From Desulfobacterales bacterium (GTDB lineage: Bacteria; Desulfobacterota; Syntrophobacteria; B119-G9), in assembly GCA_026992215.1 (NCBI GenBank), contig JALXAI010000323.1:1-5534 (forward strand): a stretch of 5,534 nt of DNA. Reading direction: 5' to 3'. A program made the position numbers and the translations under genes. Shown here one piece after another: positions 5,339-5,534 of the stretch; the first letter of the stretch is position 1, and every line of letters begins with the position of its first letter. The notes beneath the pieces were generated by a model that saw nothing but the letters and a program-made list of their open reading frames with translations, was not told the DNA's origin and ran no database searches.

Positions 5339-5534
5339 ATGCTGGAGTACCTTTATCCGTTCAGGAGGCACGAAAAAAACCCGATTCTGGAAAGAGAAGA
5401 CATACCTTACCCGTGCAACACGGTTTTCAATGCCGCGGCGTGTAAGTTCGACGGGAAATACGTTTTGCTTCTTCGGGTGGAGGACCTCAGTGGGAAAAGC
5501 CACCTAACCCTGGCTTTCTCCGACGATGGCTATA
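5339..5534 (+). CDS. GH130-family mannoside phosphorylase/glycosidase, N-terminal fragment (3' end outside window)
   Basis: Only the first 65 residues are present; the frame is still open at the window end. They contain the GH130 opening: R-R-H-E-K-N-P-I-L (9-17), D-I-P-Y-P-C-N-T-V-F-N-A-A-A (21-34), K-Y-V-L-L-L-R-V-E-D (40-49) and S-H-L-T-L-A-F-S-D-D-G (54-64). This run of asparagine, arginine and aspartate motifs marks the first blades of the five-bladed beta-propeller. GH130 enzymes phosphorolyse, or in some subfamilies hydrolyse, beta-1,4- or beta-1,2-linked mannosides, releasing mannose 1-phosphate when phosphorylases. No signal peptide is visible, which favours an intracellular phosphorylase over a secreted hydrolase. 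The catalytic Asp and phosphate-binding residues lie beyond the window, so the subfamily and linkage cannot be told. It lies 12 nt downstream of the glycosyltransferase gene and is probably translated from the same mRNA. Confidence 0.88.
   Translation, partial: MLEYLYPFRRHEKNPILEREDIPYPCNTVFNAAACKFDGKYVLLLRVEDLSGKSHLTLAFSDDGY

Overview
The window looks like a stretch of chromosome from an uncharacterised diderm (Gram-negative-type) bacterium with mid-range GC. The strongest sign of a double membrane is an AsmA-superfamily protein of the YdbH type followed by a lipoprotein carrying a YdbL-like (DUF1318) domain. In E. coli the corresponding proteins bridge the inner and outer membranes. The lineage cannot be fixed from the sequence. 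DUF1318 lipoproteins of this layout are familiar from deep-branching diderms such as Desulfobacterota, Nitrospirota or Omnitrophota, and I offer this only as a tentative placement. I see no tRNA, rRNA, CRISPR array, insertion sequence or phage gene.

Layout. (1) Positions 1-2206, + strand, hold a two-gene cell-envelope unit. It consists of the C-terminal 526 residues of an AsmA/YdbH-like protein, cut by the window start, and, 22 nt downstream, a 200-residue lipoprotein. The lipoprotein seems to combine in one chain what E. coli encodes as two proteins: the YnbE lipoprotein and the periplasmic YdbL. (2) Positions 2251-2852, + strand, hold a self-contained transcription unit with a candidate promoter, a SlyD-like FKBP peptidyl-prolyl isomerase with a cysteine-rich tail, and a strong intrinsic terminator. 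(3) Positions 2861-3631, - strand, hold a stand-alone class II glutamine amidotransferase of the YafJ type, convergent with the FKBP gene. (4) Positions 3632-4186 are a long divergent intergenic region with no convincing gene. (5) Positions 4187 to the window end, + strand, hold a GT4-like glycosyltransferase followed after 12 nt by the start of a GH130 (mannoside phosphorylase/glycosidase family) gene.

How the genes may work together. The first pair is best read as an envelope lipid-transport bridge of the YdbH-YnbE-YdbL kind. The last pair suggests a small mannose-based glycoside pathway in which one enzyme builds and the other phosphorolyses or trims. The FKBP and amidotransferase genes have no visible functional link to either neighbour. 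The most interesting points are the apparent YnbE-YdbL fusion, including what looks like a leftover internal signal peptide, and the GT-GH130 pair, in which the glycosyltransferase lacks the usual E-x7-E motif.
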